DNA of 64,000 bases, from NCBI GenBank assembly GCA_947383005.1, contig CANDBT010000025.1:1-64000 (forward strand), read 5' to 3'. Origin of the DNA: an uncultured bacterium (GTDB lineage: Bacteria > Bacillota > Clostridia > Lachnospirales > Lachnospiraceae). The position numbers and the translations under genes were made by a program. Position 1 is the first letter of the stretch, and each line of letters begins with the position of its first letter. Below the pieces are notes generated by a model. The model was not told the DNA's origin and did no database searches. It was given only the letters and a program-made list of their open reading frames with translations. Shown one piece after another: positions 53,376-63,800 of the stretch.

Positions 53376-53536
53376 GAATTTTTGGGAGAGCGTTGGCTTG
53401 TTTTCCCTTATTATAGCGAAGCAAGGATTTTTGAACAGGGGATTATGTATGGAAAACTATCAAAAATGTTAAGTAAAAATATCCGCTTAGGGGGAAAGCC
53501 CAGATTGCCGCGCGTAAAGTCTGTCGATATATGGGA
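53376..53536 (+). other. Gap segment with an unexplained open frame
   Basis: A plus-strand frame running from the repeat element reads FLGERWLVFPYYSEARIFEQ, then MYGKLSKMLSKNIRLGG, with protein-like composition. It then continues antisense to the YczE gene. It may be the tail of a gene truncated by the repeat insertion, or chance. No start signal is visible. Confidence 0.25.
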
Positions 53537-54160
53537 CTATTTATCCTGTGGGGCGCCATACAGGAACGGCTCGGATACATGGGTATTAAACCATTGGATG
53601 ACCGGTCCCATAAACAAAGCGGTGATGACGGTGCCTACGCCCACATTGGCATGGAAGATAAATCCTACGATTACACAGGAAAAATCGCTGAGGATACGGC
53701 ATATACGGAAGGGAAGCAGCTTATATTTGTTTGCAGCAATGAGAGATACGGCATCATAGCCGGATACGCCCAAATCAGCGGTAAAATACAAAGAGGCGGA
53801 AAAACAGGAGATTAATACGCCAAGGACCAGAAGCAGGGTTCTTATGGCCATTGACGGTTCGGGGAAAACGAAATTCAGCAGACCCCGCATGAAATCGGCG
53901 GCCACACCGGTAAAAAATAAGTTGAGCAGAGTGGCAATGCCGATATAGTGTTTTTCCAGCACAAAGACGCCCACCAGAATTACTGCCATGATGATGAGGT
54001 AAAAACGGCTGTATGTGGAGCCGAACAGATTGGCCAGGCCGGTGACGAAGCAGGTGAAGGGATCGGTGCCCAGGCTTCCTTTTTGAATAATCCCTACGCA
54101 GAACCCCGTGATGATTACGCCTAAAAAGGCCATGGCCAGGCGTTTATTTTTTTGAGACAT
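53537..54160 (-). CDS. YczE/YitT-like integral membrane protein
   Basis: 207 residues, about five to six hydrophobic helices: RLAMAFLGVIITGFCVGIIQKGSLGTDPFTCF, FYLIIMAVILVGVFVL, ATLLNLFFTGVAADF, RTLLLVLGVLISCFSASLYF, and DLGVSGYDAVSLIA. The LGTDPF and LGVSGYDA pair is the internal repeat typical of this family. Transport or regulatory function is unproven. The start has AAGGAGG. The plus-strand frame over this gene is a shadow. Confidence 0.85.
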   Translation of the reverse strand: MSQKNKRLAMAFLGVIITGFCVGIIQKGSLGTDPFTCFVTGLANLFGSTYSRFYLIIMAVILVGVFVLEKHYIGIATLLNLFFTGVAADFMRGLLNFVFPEPSMAIRTLLLVLGVLISCFSASLYFTADLGVSGYDAVSLIAANKYKLLPFRICRILSDFSCVIVGFIFHANVGVGTVITALFMGPVIQWFNTHVSEPFLYGAPQDK

Positions 54161-54191
54161 GATAGAAACCTCCTTAAGATGATCGTTTTTG

Positions 54192-54255
54192 ATGTCCGCT
54201 TTCGGACATGCATTGGGTTGTCGGAGATTATAACATAGCTTTTTGCGCGGGGCAA
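54192..54255 (-). promoter_or_regulatory. Promoter and leader palindrome of the YczE gene
   Basis: On minus: TTGCCC (54255-54250), 17 bp, TATAAT (54232-54227). Downstream in the leader is a palindrome ATGTCCG-cttt-CGGACAT (54192-54209), a possible operator. Confidence 0.6.
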
Positions 54256-54383
54256 GAGGGATTCTTTAACTGGGACATTGCTCATAAAAGAAAGTTATTT
54301 TGCAAGTAACATCACAATAAACTGATAATTTATACAAAAAGAACAAATATACAAATTATCTGAAAGTTTAAATCAAAAAGAGA

Positions 54384-54412
54384 TTTACAAATCCGTATAT
54401 CTGTAGTATTAT
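54384..54412 (+). promoter_or_regulatory. Promoter of gltBD
   Basis: TTTACA (54384-54389), 17 bp, TATTAT (54407-54412). Gives a leader of about 215 nt made almost entirely of repeats and hairpins (54414-54572). Confidence 0.6.
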
Positions 54413-54413
54413 T

Positions 54414-54572
54414 TTAACTGTTCAATAGGTCTGCGCGTTTGCCGCGCTGACCGTACAAAAGAGTTATGGTAACAGGCATCCGGCTCATTGCGGAGCAATT
54501 TTTATAGCCGGATGCGCAGCCGTTCAGGATTTATCTGAACGGTTGCTTATCTTAACTGTTCAATAGGTCTGC
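54414..54572 (+). repeat. Hairpin-rich gltB leader bounded by 21-bp direct repeats (family B)
   Basis: TTAACTGTTCAATAGGTCTG(C) occurs perfectly at 54414-54434 and 54552-54572. Between them are GCGCG-tttgc-CGCGC with CTGACCGTA after it, a 10-bp stem GCATCCGGCT/AGCCGGATGC (54476-54515), and an 8-bp stem CCGTTCAG/CTGAACGG (54520-54542). No T-box or known riboswitch core is recognised. It may be inserted repeats, a regulatory leader, or both. Confidence 0.65.
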
Positions 54573-54632
54573 ATATTAATAGAAAATTAATGGCTACATA
54601 AAAATAGCTGTTGATTGGGAAAGGGTGAGGAG

Positions 54633-57600
54633 ATGACTATGGATAAAAACCAGAGCAGAGAACAACAGGGAAGGAGCCATACCGTTTCACCAGACAGAAT
54701 ACAAGGGCAAATACAGGACAGGGTTCCGGGGCTTTATGATTCCCGGTTTGAGCATGATAACTGCGGAATTGGCGCGGTAGCCAATATAAAGGGCAGGAAA
54801 AGCCATAAGACAGTAGAGCAGGCGCTTCATATTGTGGAGAATCTGGAACATCGGGCAGGCAAGGATGCAGAAGGAAAAACCGGGGACGGTGTCGGGATCA
54901 TGCTGCAGATTTCCCATGACTTTTTTAAAAAAGTCACCATGCCTTTGGGGATTGAGCTGGGAGGAGAAAGGGAATACGGCGTTGGCATGTTTTTCTTTCC
55001 TCAGGATAAGCTGGCCAGGAACCAGGCAAAGAAAATGTTGGAAATCATTGTCAAAAAGGAAGGGCTGACATTCCTTGGCTGGCGTGATCTGCCAATCCAT
55101 CCGGAACGTATCGGTGAGAAGGCGGTAGAAAAGATGCCCTATATCGTTCAGGGTTTTATCGGAAAGCCGCAGGATGTGAATAAGGGACTGGAGTTTGACC
55201 GGAGGCTTTATGTGGCCCGCCGTGTTTTTGAGCAGAGCAATGACAATACCTATGTGGTTTCCTTAAGCAGCCGGACTATTGTATATAAAGGAATGTTCCT
55301 GGTTGGGGAACTGAGGCAGTTTTTTGATGATTTGCAGGATCAGGATTACCGGTCAGCTTTGGCGGTTATTCATTCCCGGTTCAGTACCAATACTAATCCG
55401 AGCTGGATGCGCGCCCATCCGAACAGGATTATCGTGCATAATGGTGAGATTAATACGATACGGGGAAATGTGGATAAGATGCTGGCCCGTGAAGAAACCA
55501 TGGAGTCCGAATTTTTCCGTTCGGAAATGCACAAAGTGCTACCGATTATCAATCAGGAAGGCTCCGATTCGGCCATGCTGGATAATGCCCTTGAGTTTAT
55601 GATGATGAGCGGGATGGAACTGCCTTTGGCGGTGATGGTGACGATCCCTGCGCCTTGGGCGCATGAGAAAAATATGCCTCAGGAAGTGAAGGATTTTTAC
55701 CGTTATTATGCTACGATGATGGAACCATGGGATGGCCCGGCTTCTATCGTGTTTAGTGACGGAGATGTGTTGGGAGCGGTGTTGGACCGCAATGGCCTGC
55801 GTCCTTCCCGGTATTATATTACCGATGACGATCAGGTGATTCTGGCCTCGGAGGTAGGAGCCATCGACATTGAGCAGTCACATGTGGTAAAGAAGGAAAG
55901 GCTGCGTCCGGGGAAGATGCTGTTGATTGATACGGTAAAGGGCGAATTGGTCAGCGACGAAGATTTAAAGCTGCGCTACGCGGCCCGGCAGCCCTATGGC
56001 GAATGGCTGGATTCCCATTTGATTGAACTTAAAGATTTGCCTATCCCCAATAAGGGAGTGCCGCTTATGTCGAAAGAGGAGCGGGCCAGACTGCAAAAGA
56101 CGTACGGATATACCTATGAACAGTATAAAACGATGATTCTACCCATGGCCCTAAACGGAGCCGAGGCGGTTTCCGCCATGGGGGCGGACAGTCCGCTGGC
56201 GGTGCTTTCCCATAAACATCAGCCGCTGTTCAACTATTTTAAGCAGTTGTTTGCACAAGTGACAAATCCGCCTATCGACGCGATTCGGGAGGAAATTGTT
56301 ACCTCTACCACGGTGTACGTGGGGGAAGAGGGGAATGTGCTGGAGGAGAAGCCGGAAAACTGCAAGATTTTAAAAGTAGATAATCCGATTCTTACCTGTA
56401 CGGATTTGCTGAAAATCAAGCATATGAAACAGCCCGGTTTTAAGGTTGAGGTAATTCCTATTACCTATTATAAGAATACTTCTTTGGAGAAGGCCATTGA
56501 CCGCCTGTTTTTGGAAGTGGACCGTGCCCATCGGGACGGAGTTAATATTATTATTCTTTCAGACAGGGATATTGATGAAAACCATGTGCCGATTCCTTCT
56601 TTGCTGGCGGTATCGGCTTTGCAGCAGCATTTGGTCAAAACGAAAAAAAGGACATCCGTCGCTCTGGTCCTGGAAAGCGGAGAGCCGCGGGAAGTGCATC
56701 ATTTTGCCACATTGCTGGGATACGGGGCTTGCGCCATCAATCCTTATCTGGCTCAGGAGTCGGTGCGGTATCTGATCGAGAGCGGAATGCTGGATAAGGA
56801 TTATTATGCGGCGGTAGATGATTATAACTCGGCAGTACTTCACGGTATCGTAAAAATTGCGTCGAAAATGGGTATTTCCACGATTCAGTCTTATCAGGGG
56901 GCGCAAATATTTGAGGCTATCGGAATTTCCCGGCAGGTGATTGATAAGTACTTCACCAATACGGTCAGCCGGGTAGGAGGCATTACTCTCGAAGATATTG
57001 CCAGCGATGTGGATGTGCTTCATTCCACGGCGTTTGATCCCTTGGGATTGGATGTGGATTTGACCTTGGAAAGTGTAGGCAGCCATAAAGAGCGGGCCGG
57101 ACAAGAAGAGCATTTATATAATCCGCGGACAATACATCTTTTACAGGAGGCAACCAGAACAGGGAATTACGAGATATTTAAAGAATACAGCCACGCCTTG
57201 AATGAGGAAGGGCAGACGATCAATCTGAGAAGCCTTATGGATTTTTGTTTTGACGAGGAAGGAGGCATTCCCCTGGATGAGGTGGAAAGCGTGGAATCGA
57301 TCGTCAAACGCTTTAAGACGGGAGCCATGTCTTATGGCTCTATTTCCCAGGAGGCGCATGAGACTTTAGCTATTGCCATGAACCGGCTGGGCGGCAAATC
57401 CAATACCGGCGAGGGCGGCGAGAGCCTGGAGCGTCTGGCTGCGGGGCCGAAAAATATGAATCGCTGTTCGGCCATCAAGCAGGTGGCTTCCGGACGTTTT
57501 GGCGTGACTTCCCGGTATCTGGTCAGCGCCCAGGAGATACAGATAAAAATGGCTCAGGGAGCAAAACCTGGCGAAGGCGGCCAGTTGCCTGGCGGAAAAG

Positions 57601-59246
57601 TGTACCCGTGGATTGCGAAAACCCGTCATTCCACTACGGGCGTGGGGCTGATTTCTCCGCCTCCCCATCATGATATTTATTCGATTGAGGATTTGGCCCA
57701 GTTGATTTATGACTTGAAAAACGCTAATACAAGAGCCAGGATTTCCGTAAAATTGGTGTCGGAAGCCGGTGTGGGGACCGTGGCTGCCGGTGTGGCTAAG
57801 GCTGGCGCCCAGGTGATTTTGGTGTCGGGCTTTGATGGAGGTACTGGTGCGGCGCCCCGAAATTCCATCTATAATGCGGGGCTTCCCTGGGAGCTTGGAG
57901 TAGCCGAGGCCCATCAGACATTAATTATGAACGGTTTGAGAGACAAGGTAATCCTGGAAGCGGACGGTAAGCTGATGACCGGCCGGGACGTGGTTATTGC
58001 CTGCATGCTGGGAGCGGAGGAGTTTGGCTTCGCCACGGCGCCTTTGGTAGCTATGGGCTGCGTGATGATGCGTGTCTGCAACCTGGACACTTGCCCGGTG
58101 GGAATCGCTACCCAGAATCCGGAATTGCGCAAGCGTTTTCGCGGCAAACCCGAGTATGTAGTAAACTTTATGAATTTTGTCGCCCAGGAAATGCGGGAGT
58201 ATATGGCGAGGCTGGGAGTCCGTACCGTAGATGAGCTGGTAGGGCGGACGGAGCTTTTGAAAAAGAAAGAAGATATCCCCTATGCCCGTGCCAGTAAGGT
58301 GGATTTGTCCAATATTCTCGACAATCCCTATGAAGGCGTAAGTTTCAGAGGATACAGAGATAAAATTGAATATGATTTTCAATTAGAAAAAACGGCCGAC
58401 GAACAGTTCTTGCTGAAAAAGTTAAAGACGGCTTTGATAAACGGACAGAAAAAGAGCCTTCAGATTGATGTGTCCAATACAGACAGGACGCTGGGGACGA
58501 TTTTCGGTTCGGAAATCACCAGGCGTTATCCGGACGGATTGCCGGAAGATACTTTTACCATTCAATGTAACGGAAGCGGTGGCCAAAGTTTTGGCGCTTT
58601 TATCCCTAAAGGACTGACTTTGGAGCTCGTGGGTGACAGCAATGACTATTTCGGCAAAGGGCTGTCCGGCGGCAGGCTTGTGGTGTATCCGCCAAAGGCT
58701 GTACAGTTTAAGGCGGAAGATAATATTATCATCGGAAATGTGGCTCTTTACGGCGCTACCAGCGGTAAAGCATTTATCAACGGCATAGCCGGCGAGCGGT
58801 TCTGTGTCCGTAACTCCGGCGCCGTGGCAGTTGTGGAAGGCGTGGGCGATCATGGCTGTGAATATATGACCGGGGGGCGGGTAGTTGTCCTCGGGCCTAC
58901 GGGAAAGAACTTTGCGGCAGGTATGAGCGGCGGCATTGCTTATGTACTGGATGAGAAGCGTGATTTGTATAAACGGCTCAATAAGGAACTGGTATCTTTG
59001 GAAGAAGTGGCCAATAAATATGACGTGCTGGAACTGAAAGAAATGATTCAGGAGCATGTGGCTTATACGAATTCGGCCAAAGGGAAATATATTCTGGATC
59101 ATTTTGGCGAATATCTGCCTAAATTTAAAAAAGTTCTGCCTCATGATTACCGGCGCATGATGAATACGATTGTGCAGATGGAGGAAAAAGGATTAAGCAG
59201 CGAACAGGCGCAGATTGAGGCGTTTTACGCCAATATGAGAAATTGA
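54633..59246 (+). CDS. gltB: Glutamate synthase, large subunit
   Basis: 1537 residues. A propeptide of about 40 residues precedes the N-terminal nucleophile Cys in DNCGIGAVANIKG (class II glutaminase). The central and FMN-binding synthase domains follow: TGEGGESLERL, PGEGGQLPGGKV, VKLVSEAGVGTVAAGVAKAGA, GGTGAAPRNSI. A 3Fe-4S site is seen at CVMMRVCNLDTCPVGIATQ (Cx5Cx4C), and the C-terminal glutamine-channel beta-helix has GNVALYGATSGKAFINGIAGERFCVRNSG. It makes two glutamates from glutamine and 2-oxoglutarate. ATG 54633 and 54639 are both well placed. It is 12 nt from gltD. Confidence 0.97.
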   Translation: MTMDKNQSREQQGRSHTVSPDRIQGQIQDRVPGLYDSRFEHDNCGIGAVANIKGRKSHKTVEQALHIVENLEHRAGKDAEGKTGDGVGIMLQISHDFFKKVTMPLGIELGGEREYGVGMFFFPQDKLARNQAKKMLEIIVKKEGLTFLGWRDLPIHPERIGEKAVEKMPYIVQGFIGKPQDVNKGLEFDRRLYVARRVFEQSNDNTYVVSLSSRTIVYKGMFLVGELRQFFDDLQDQDYRSALAVIHSRFSTNTNPSWMRAHPNRIIVHNGEINTIRGNVDKMLAREETMESEFFRSEMHKVLPIINQEGSDSAMLDNALEFMMMSGMELPLAVMVTIPAPWAHEKNMPQEVKDFYRYYATMMEPWDGPASIVFSDGDVLGAVLDRNGLRPSRYYITDDDQVILASEVGAIDIEQSHVVKKERLRPGKMLLIDTVKGELVSDEDLKLRYAARQPYGEWLDSHLIELKDLPIPNKGVPLMSKEERARLQKTYGYTYEQYKTMILPMALNGAEAVSAMGADSPLAVLSHKHQPLFNYFKQLFAQVTNPPIDAIREEIVTSTTVYVGEEGNVLEEKPENCKILKVDNPILTCTDLLKIKHMKQPGFKVEVIPITYYKNTSLEKAIDRLFLEVDRAHRDGVNIIILSDRDIDENHVPIPSLLAVSALQQHLVKTKKRTSVALVLESGEPREVHHFATLLGYGACAINPYLAQESVRYLIESGMLDKDYYAAVDDYNSAVLHGIVKIASKMGISTIQSYQGAQIFEAIGISRQVIDKYFTNTVSRVGGITLEDIASDVDVLHSTAFDPLGLDVDLTLESVGSHKERAGQEEHLYNPRTIHLLQEATRTGNYEIFKEYSHALNEEGQTINLRSLMDFCFDEEGGIPLDEVESVESIVKRFKTGAMSYGSISQEAHETLAIAMNRLGGKSNTGEGGESLERLAAGPKNMNRCSAIKQVASGRFGVTSRYLVSAQEIQIKMAQGAKPGEGGQLPGGKVYPWIAKTRHSTTGVGLISPPPHHDIYSIEDLAQLIYDLKNANTRARISVKLVSEAGVGTVAAGVAKAGAQVILVSGFDGGTGAAPRNSIYNAGLPWELGVAEAHQTLIMNGLRDKVILEADGKLMTGRDVVIACMLGAEEFGFATAPLVAMGCVMMRVCNLDTCPVGIATQNPELRKRFRGKPEYVVNFMNFVAQEMREYMARLGVRTVDELVGRTELLKKKEDIPYARASKVDLSNILDNPYEGVSFRGYRDKIEYDFQLEKTADEQFLLKKLKTALINGQKKSLQIDVSNTDRTLGTIFGSEITRRYPDGLPEDTFTIQCNGSGGQSFGAFIPKGLTLELVGDSNDYFGKGLSGGRLVVYPPKAVQFKAEDNIIIGNVALYGATSGKAFINGIAGERFCVRNSGAVAVVEGVGDHGCEYMTGGRVVVLGPTGKNFAAGMSGGIAYVLDEKRDLYKRLNKELVSLEEVANKYDVLELKEMIQEHVAYTNSAKGKYILDHFGEYLPKFKKVLPHDYRRMMNTIVQMEEKGLSSEQAQIEAFYANMRN

Positions 59247-59258
59247 GGAGGAGAAAAA

Positions 59259-60746
59259 ATGGGAAAGCCAACAGGATTTTTGGAGTATGACAGAAAGACC
59301 GGCCGGGCGGCAGACCCGTTGCAGCGGATCAAGGATTTCCATGAATTTCATACTCCTTTAACAGAGGAAAAACAGAGGGAGCAAGGTGCGCGCTGTATGG
59401 AGTGCGGCGTGCCTTTCTGCCAGTCCGGTATGGTGCTGGGAGGGATGGTATCGGGTTGTCCTTTAAATAATTTGGTACCTGAATGGAACGATTTGGTGTA
59501 TAATGGAAACTGGACCCAGGCATTTAACCGCCTTAAGAAAACCAACAGTTTTCCGGAATTTACCAGCCGGGTATGCCCGGCGCCTTGTGAGGCGGCCTGT
59601 ACCTGCGGCCTTCATGGTGATCCGGTCAGCATAAAGGAAAATGAAAGAGCGGTTATTGAAAAGGCTTATGAAACCGGCAAAGCGAAGGCACGGCCTCCTA
59701 AGCTGCGTACGGATAAGAAAATCGCGGTTATCGGTTCCGGGCCGGCGGGGCTGGCGGCGGCGGATCAGCTAAATAAGCGGGGGCATAATGTGACGGTATT
59801 CGAGCGGGAAGACAGGCTGGGAGGTCTTCTGATGTACGGAATCCCTAATATGAAGCTGGAAAAGCAGATTATTGAGCGGAAAATTGCCGTGATGCGTCAG
59901 GAAGGCATTAATTTTGTTACCGGGGCAGATGTGGGGCATAATTATAAGGCGGGCAAACTGAAACGGGATTATGATTGTATTATCCTGGCCTGCGGTGCAT
60001 CCAATCCGCGGGATATCCCGGTGCCGGGCCGTGACAGTGAAGGGATCTTTTTTGCCGTGGACTTTTTGAAATCGACGACGAAAAGCCTGCTCAACAGCAA
60101 CCTGGAGGATGGAAATTATATTTCGGCTAAAGATAAGCATGTTTTGGTTATCGGGGGCGGAGATACGGGAAATGATTGCGTGGGAACGGTTATCCGCCAT
60201 GGCTGCGCTTCCGTGACACAGTTGGAAATGATGCCTAAGCTGCCTGACAGAAGGGCGGAGGGCAATGCCTGGCCCCAGTGGCCTAAGGTGTGTAAAACGG
60301 ATTATGGCCAGGAGGAAGCCATCGCGGTATTCGGCCATGACCCGCGGCTGTACCAGACTACAGTGAAGGAGTTTATCCGCGATGAGAGCGGGAAAGTGTG
60401 CAAAGCAATTCTGGTAAGCCTCCACGCACAGAAAGACCCGGAAACGGGCAGGACAACTATGGCGCCGACAGAAGGCAGCGAAAAGGAAGTCCCGGCGGAT
60501 TTGGTATTGATTGCCGCTGGCTTTTTGGGGGCGCAGAATTATGTAGCCGATGCTTTTGGCGTTGAGCTGAATGAAAGAAGCAATGCGGCAACGGAAGCAG
60601 GCGGCTATCTGACCAATGTGGAAAACGTTTTTGCCGCCGGAGATATGCACAGGGGCCAGTCGCTGGTGGTATGGGCGATAAGAGAAGGCCGGGAGGTGGC
60701 CAGGGAAGTGGACAAGTGGCTGATGGGGTACACAAATCTGGCATAG
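59259..60746 (+). CDS. gltD: Glutamate synthase, small subunit
   Basis: 495 residues. N-terminal cysteine clusters (CMECGVPFCQSG, GCPLNNLVPEW, VCPAPCEAACTCG) form the 4Fe-4S centres passing electrons to GltB. An FAD site is at IAVIGSGPAGLAAADQL, an NAD(P)H site at VLVIGGGDTGNDCVGT, and a second FAD segment at NVFAAGDMHRGQSLVVWAIREGR. It supplies electrons from NAD(P)H. GAGGAGG is before the ATG. Confidence 0.97.
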   Translation: MGKPTGFLEYDRKTGRAADPLQRIKDFHEFHTPLTEEKQREQGARCMECGVPFCQSGMVLGGMVSGCPLNNLVPEWNDLVYNGNWTQAFNRLKKTNSFPEFTSRVCPAPCEAACTCGLHGDPVSIKENERAVIEKAYETGKAKARPPKLRTDKKIAVIGSGPAGLAAADQLNKRGHNVTVFEREDRLGGLLMYGIPNMKLEKQIIERKIAVMRQEGINFVTGADVGHNYKAGKLKRDYDCIILACGASNPRDIPVPGRDSEGIFFAVDFLKSTTKSLLNSNLEDGNYISAKDKHVLVIGGGDTGNDCVGTVIRHGCASVTQLEMMPKLPDRRAEGNAWPQWPKVCKTDYGQEEAIAVFGHDPRLYQTTVKEFIRDESGKVCKAILVSLHAQKDPETGRTTMAPTEGSEKEVPADLVLIAAGFLGAQNYVADAFGVELNERSNAATEAGGYLTNVENVFAAGDMHRGQSLVVWAIREGREVAREVDKWLMGYTNLA

Positions 60747-60819
60747 GAAGCATTTGATGGGTATCTTATGTTTTTTGTCCGGCGTAGACGGGCAAGAAGA
60801 TACCCGTCCGAATTGTTAC
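60746..60819 (+). repeat. Short or truncated copy of the family A element
   Basis: Positions 60771-60819 repeat the right end of copy 1 almost base for base (TTGTCCGGCGTAGACGGGC through GAATTGTTAC). The left side pairs GATGGGTATCTT with AAGATACCCGTC. The far-left end is diverged and no flanking duplication is seen. It lies between gltD and dnaE. Confidence 0.6.
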
Positions 60820-60861
60820 AGTGATTTAAGGATACAATGATTTAAGGAGAAGGAGGAAACC

Positions 60862-63800
60862 ATGGCATTTACCCATTTACATGTCCATACGGAGTATAGT
60901 TTGCTGGACGGTTCCTGCAAAATCAAGGAATTGACGGCCAGAGCTAAGGAACTGGGCATGGACAGCATGGCAGTAACCGATCATGGCGTAATGTACGGGG
61001 TTATTGATTTTTACCGTGCGGCCCGGGAAGCAGGGATAAAGCCGATTATCGGCTGTGAGGTTTATGTGGCGCCCGGCTCCCGGTTTGACCGGGAGGTGGG
61101 TAGCGGGGAGGATCGTTATTATCATTTGGTTTTGTTGGCGGAAAACAATCGGGGATACCAGAACCTGATGAAACTGGTGTCTAAAGGGTTTATCGATGGT
61201 TTTTATTATAAGCCTAGGGTGGATTATGAAGTTCTCTCTGCTTATCATGAAGGGATTATCGCTCTCAGCGCTTGCCTGGCAGGGGAAGTGCAGCGGTATC
61301 TGGCGCGGGGGATGTATGAAGAGGCAAAGCGATCTGCTCTTCACTATCAGGATATTTTTGGCAAGGGGAATTTCTATTTGGAGCTGCAGGACCATGGAAT
61401 TGCGACGCAAAAAACGGTAAACCAGGGGCTTTTGCGGATGAGTCAGGAGCTGGGGATTGACCTGGTAGCTACGAATGACATCCATTATACTTACGCGGAG
61501 GACGCAGCCGCGCATGATATCCTTTTATGTATCCAGACGGGAAAAAAGGTTACGGACGAAAACCGTATGCGCTATGAAGGCGGCCAGTATTATTGCAAAT
61601 CGGAAGAAGAGATGCGTGCCCTTTTCCCTTATGCCCAGCAGGCTATCGATAATACACATAAAATAGCCCAGCGCTGCAACGTGGAAATAGAGTTTGGCGT
61701 GACTAAGCTGCCCCGTTATGATGTGCCGGAGGGTTATGATTCCTGGAGCTATCTCAATAAATTGTGCCAGGATGGCATGACCCGGCGCTATCCGCAAGAT
61801 GACGGCACACTGCAGGAGCGGCTGAAATATGAGTTGGGGATTATCCAGAATATGGGCTATGTGGATTATTTCCTGATTGTCTGGGACTTTATTCATTTTG
61901 CTAAATCTCATGATATTATGGTGGGGCCGGGAAGAGGATCGGCGGCTGGAAGTATCGTAGCTTATTGTCTGGAAATTACGGATATTGATCCGATTCGCTA
62001 TAATTTGCTGTTTGAGCGTTTCCTCAATCCGGAAAGGGTATCCATGCCGGATATTGATATCGATTTCTGCTTTGAACGAAGGCAGGAAGTCATTGACTAT
62101 GTGGTTGAAAAATACGGCAAGGACCAGGTTGTTCAAATCGTTACCTTTGGAACTTTGGCGGCCAAAGGTGTGGTGCGGGATGTGGGGCGGGTATTGGATA
62201 TGCCATATGCCCGATGTGATGCCATCGCCAAGATGATACCGGGAGATCTGGGGATGACCCTGGATAAAGCTTTAAGACAGAATCCGGAGCTGCGCAAAGT
62301 ATATCAGGAAGATGAGGAAGTCAAATATTTGATTGATATGGCAAAGAGGCTGGAAGGCCTGCCGCGTCATACTTCCATGCACGCCGCCGGGGTAGTTATC
62401 GGCCAGAGGGCCATGGATGAATTCGTGCCGCTTTCCCGCGCGCAGGACGGGACGATCACCACTCAATTTACCATGACCACTTTGGAGGAGTTGGGACTGT
62501 TAAAAATGGATTTCCTGGGGCTGAGGACTCTGACTGTCATTCAGAATGCGGTCAGGCAGGTAGCTCACAATCAGGGCGTTTATCTTGATATGGAAAAAAT
62601 CGATTATAATGATCCGGATGTGCTGGCGTCTATCGGCACCGGGAAATGTGACGGGATATTTCAGTTGGAAAGTTCAGGGATGAAGAGTTTTATGAAAGAA
62701 CTGAAACCGGAGAATCTGGAAGACATTATTGCGGGAATTTCTTTGTATCGTCCAGGGCCTATGGATTTTATCCCTAAATATTTAAAAGGGAAAAACGATC
62801 GTTCTCTGATTACCTATGACTGTCCGCAGTTGGAACCGATTTTAAGCCCCACTTACGGATGTATTGTCTATCAGGAGCAGGTAATGCAGATTGTGCGTGA
62901 CCTGGCAGGATATACCATGGGGCGCAGCGATTTGGTGCGCCGGGCCATGTCAAAAAAGAAATCGGCGGTCATGGAGAGAGAGCGCAAAAATTTTGTCTAC
63001 GGCAACCAGGAAGAAGGAGTCAGGGGCTGTGTGAATAATGGTATTGAGGAAAAGACGGCTAACCACATTTATGATGAGATGACGGATTTTGCCAAGTATG
63101 CTTTTAATAAGTCTCATGCGGCTTGTTATGCCGTAGTGGCTATACAGACGGCTTATTTAAAATACTATTATCCTAAGGAATTTATGGCGGCATTAATGAC
63201 TTCCGTATTGGACAATAATACAAAAGTGGCTGAGTATGTATTATCTTGCCGTCAGATGGGTATTTCTATCCTGCCTCCCGATATCAATGAGGGTCAGAGC
63301 GGTTTTTCCGTGTCAGGAGACGGCATACGCTACGGTTTATCAGCGATCAAGAGCGTGGGCCGTACAGTAGTAGATGCCATTATCCGGGAGAGAGAAAAGA
63401 ACGGCCTTTATACATCCCTGGATGATTTTGTGGAACGAATGAGCGGCAGGGAAGTGAACCGAAGGACGCTGGAAAGTTTTATCAAATCCGGAGCTTTAGA
63501 CACCCTTCCAGGGAATCGCCGGCAAAAGACCATGATTGCGCCTGAGCTTTTGGACAATAAAAATAAGGAAAAAAAGAATGTAATCGAGGGCCAAATGAGT
63601 TTGTTTGATTTTGCCGGTGAAGAGGAAAAGAGCCGATATCAGATTACCATGCCGGATGTACCGGAGTTTCCGCTGGAAGAAATCCTGGCTTTTGAGAAAG
63701 ATACTATGGGAGTATATGTCAGCGGCCATCCGTTAGATGAATATAGGGAACTTTGGGAAAACAGCATTACGGCAAAGACGACCGATTTCCAGGTGGAGGA

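Noticed and set aside
53262-53759. 165-codon plus-strand open frame
   Set aside because: Its first part lies in the palindromic element and its second half is antisense to the YczE-like gene, which has a good start and membrane helices. Only the short segment 53376-53536 is kept as a possible remnant.
54414-54632. T-box or known riboswitch in the gltB leader
   Set aside because: No T-box antiterminator core or other recognised aptamer sequence was seen. The structure is explained by direct repeats and palindromes.
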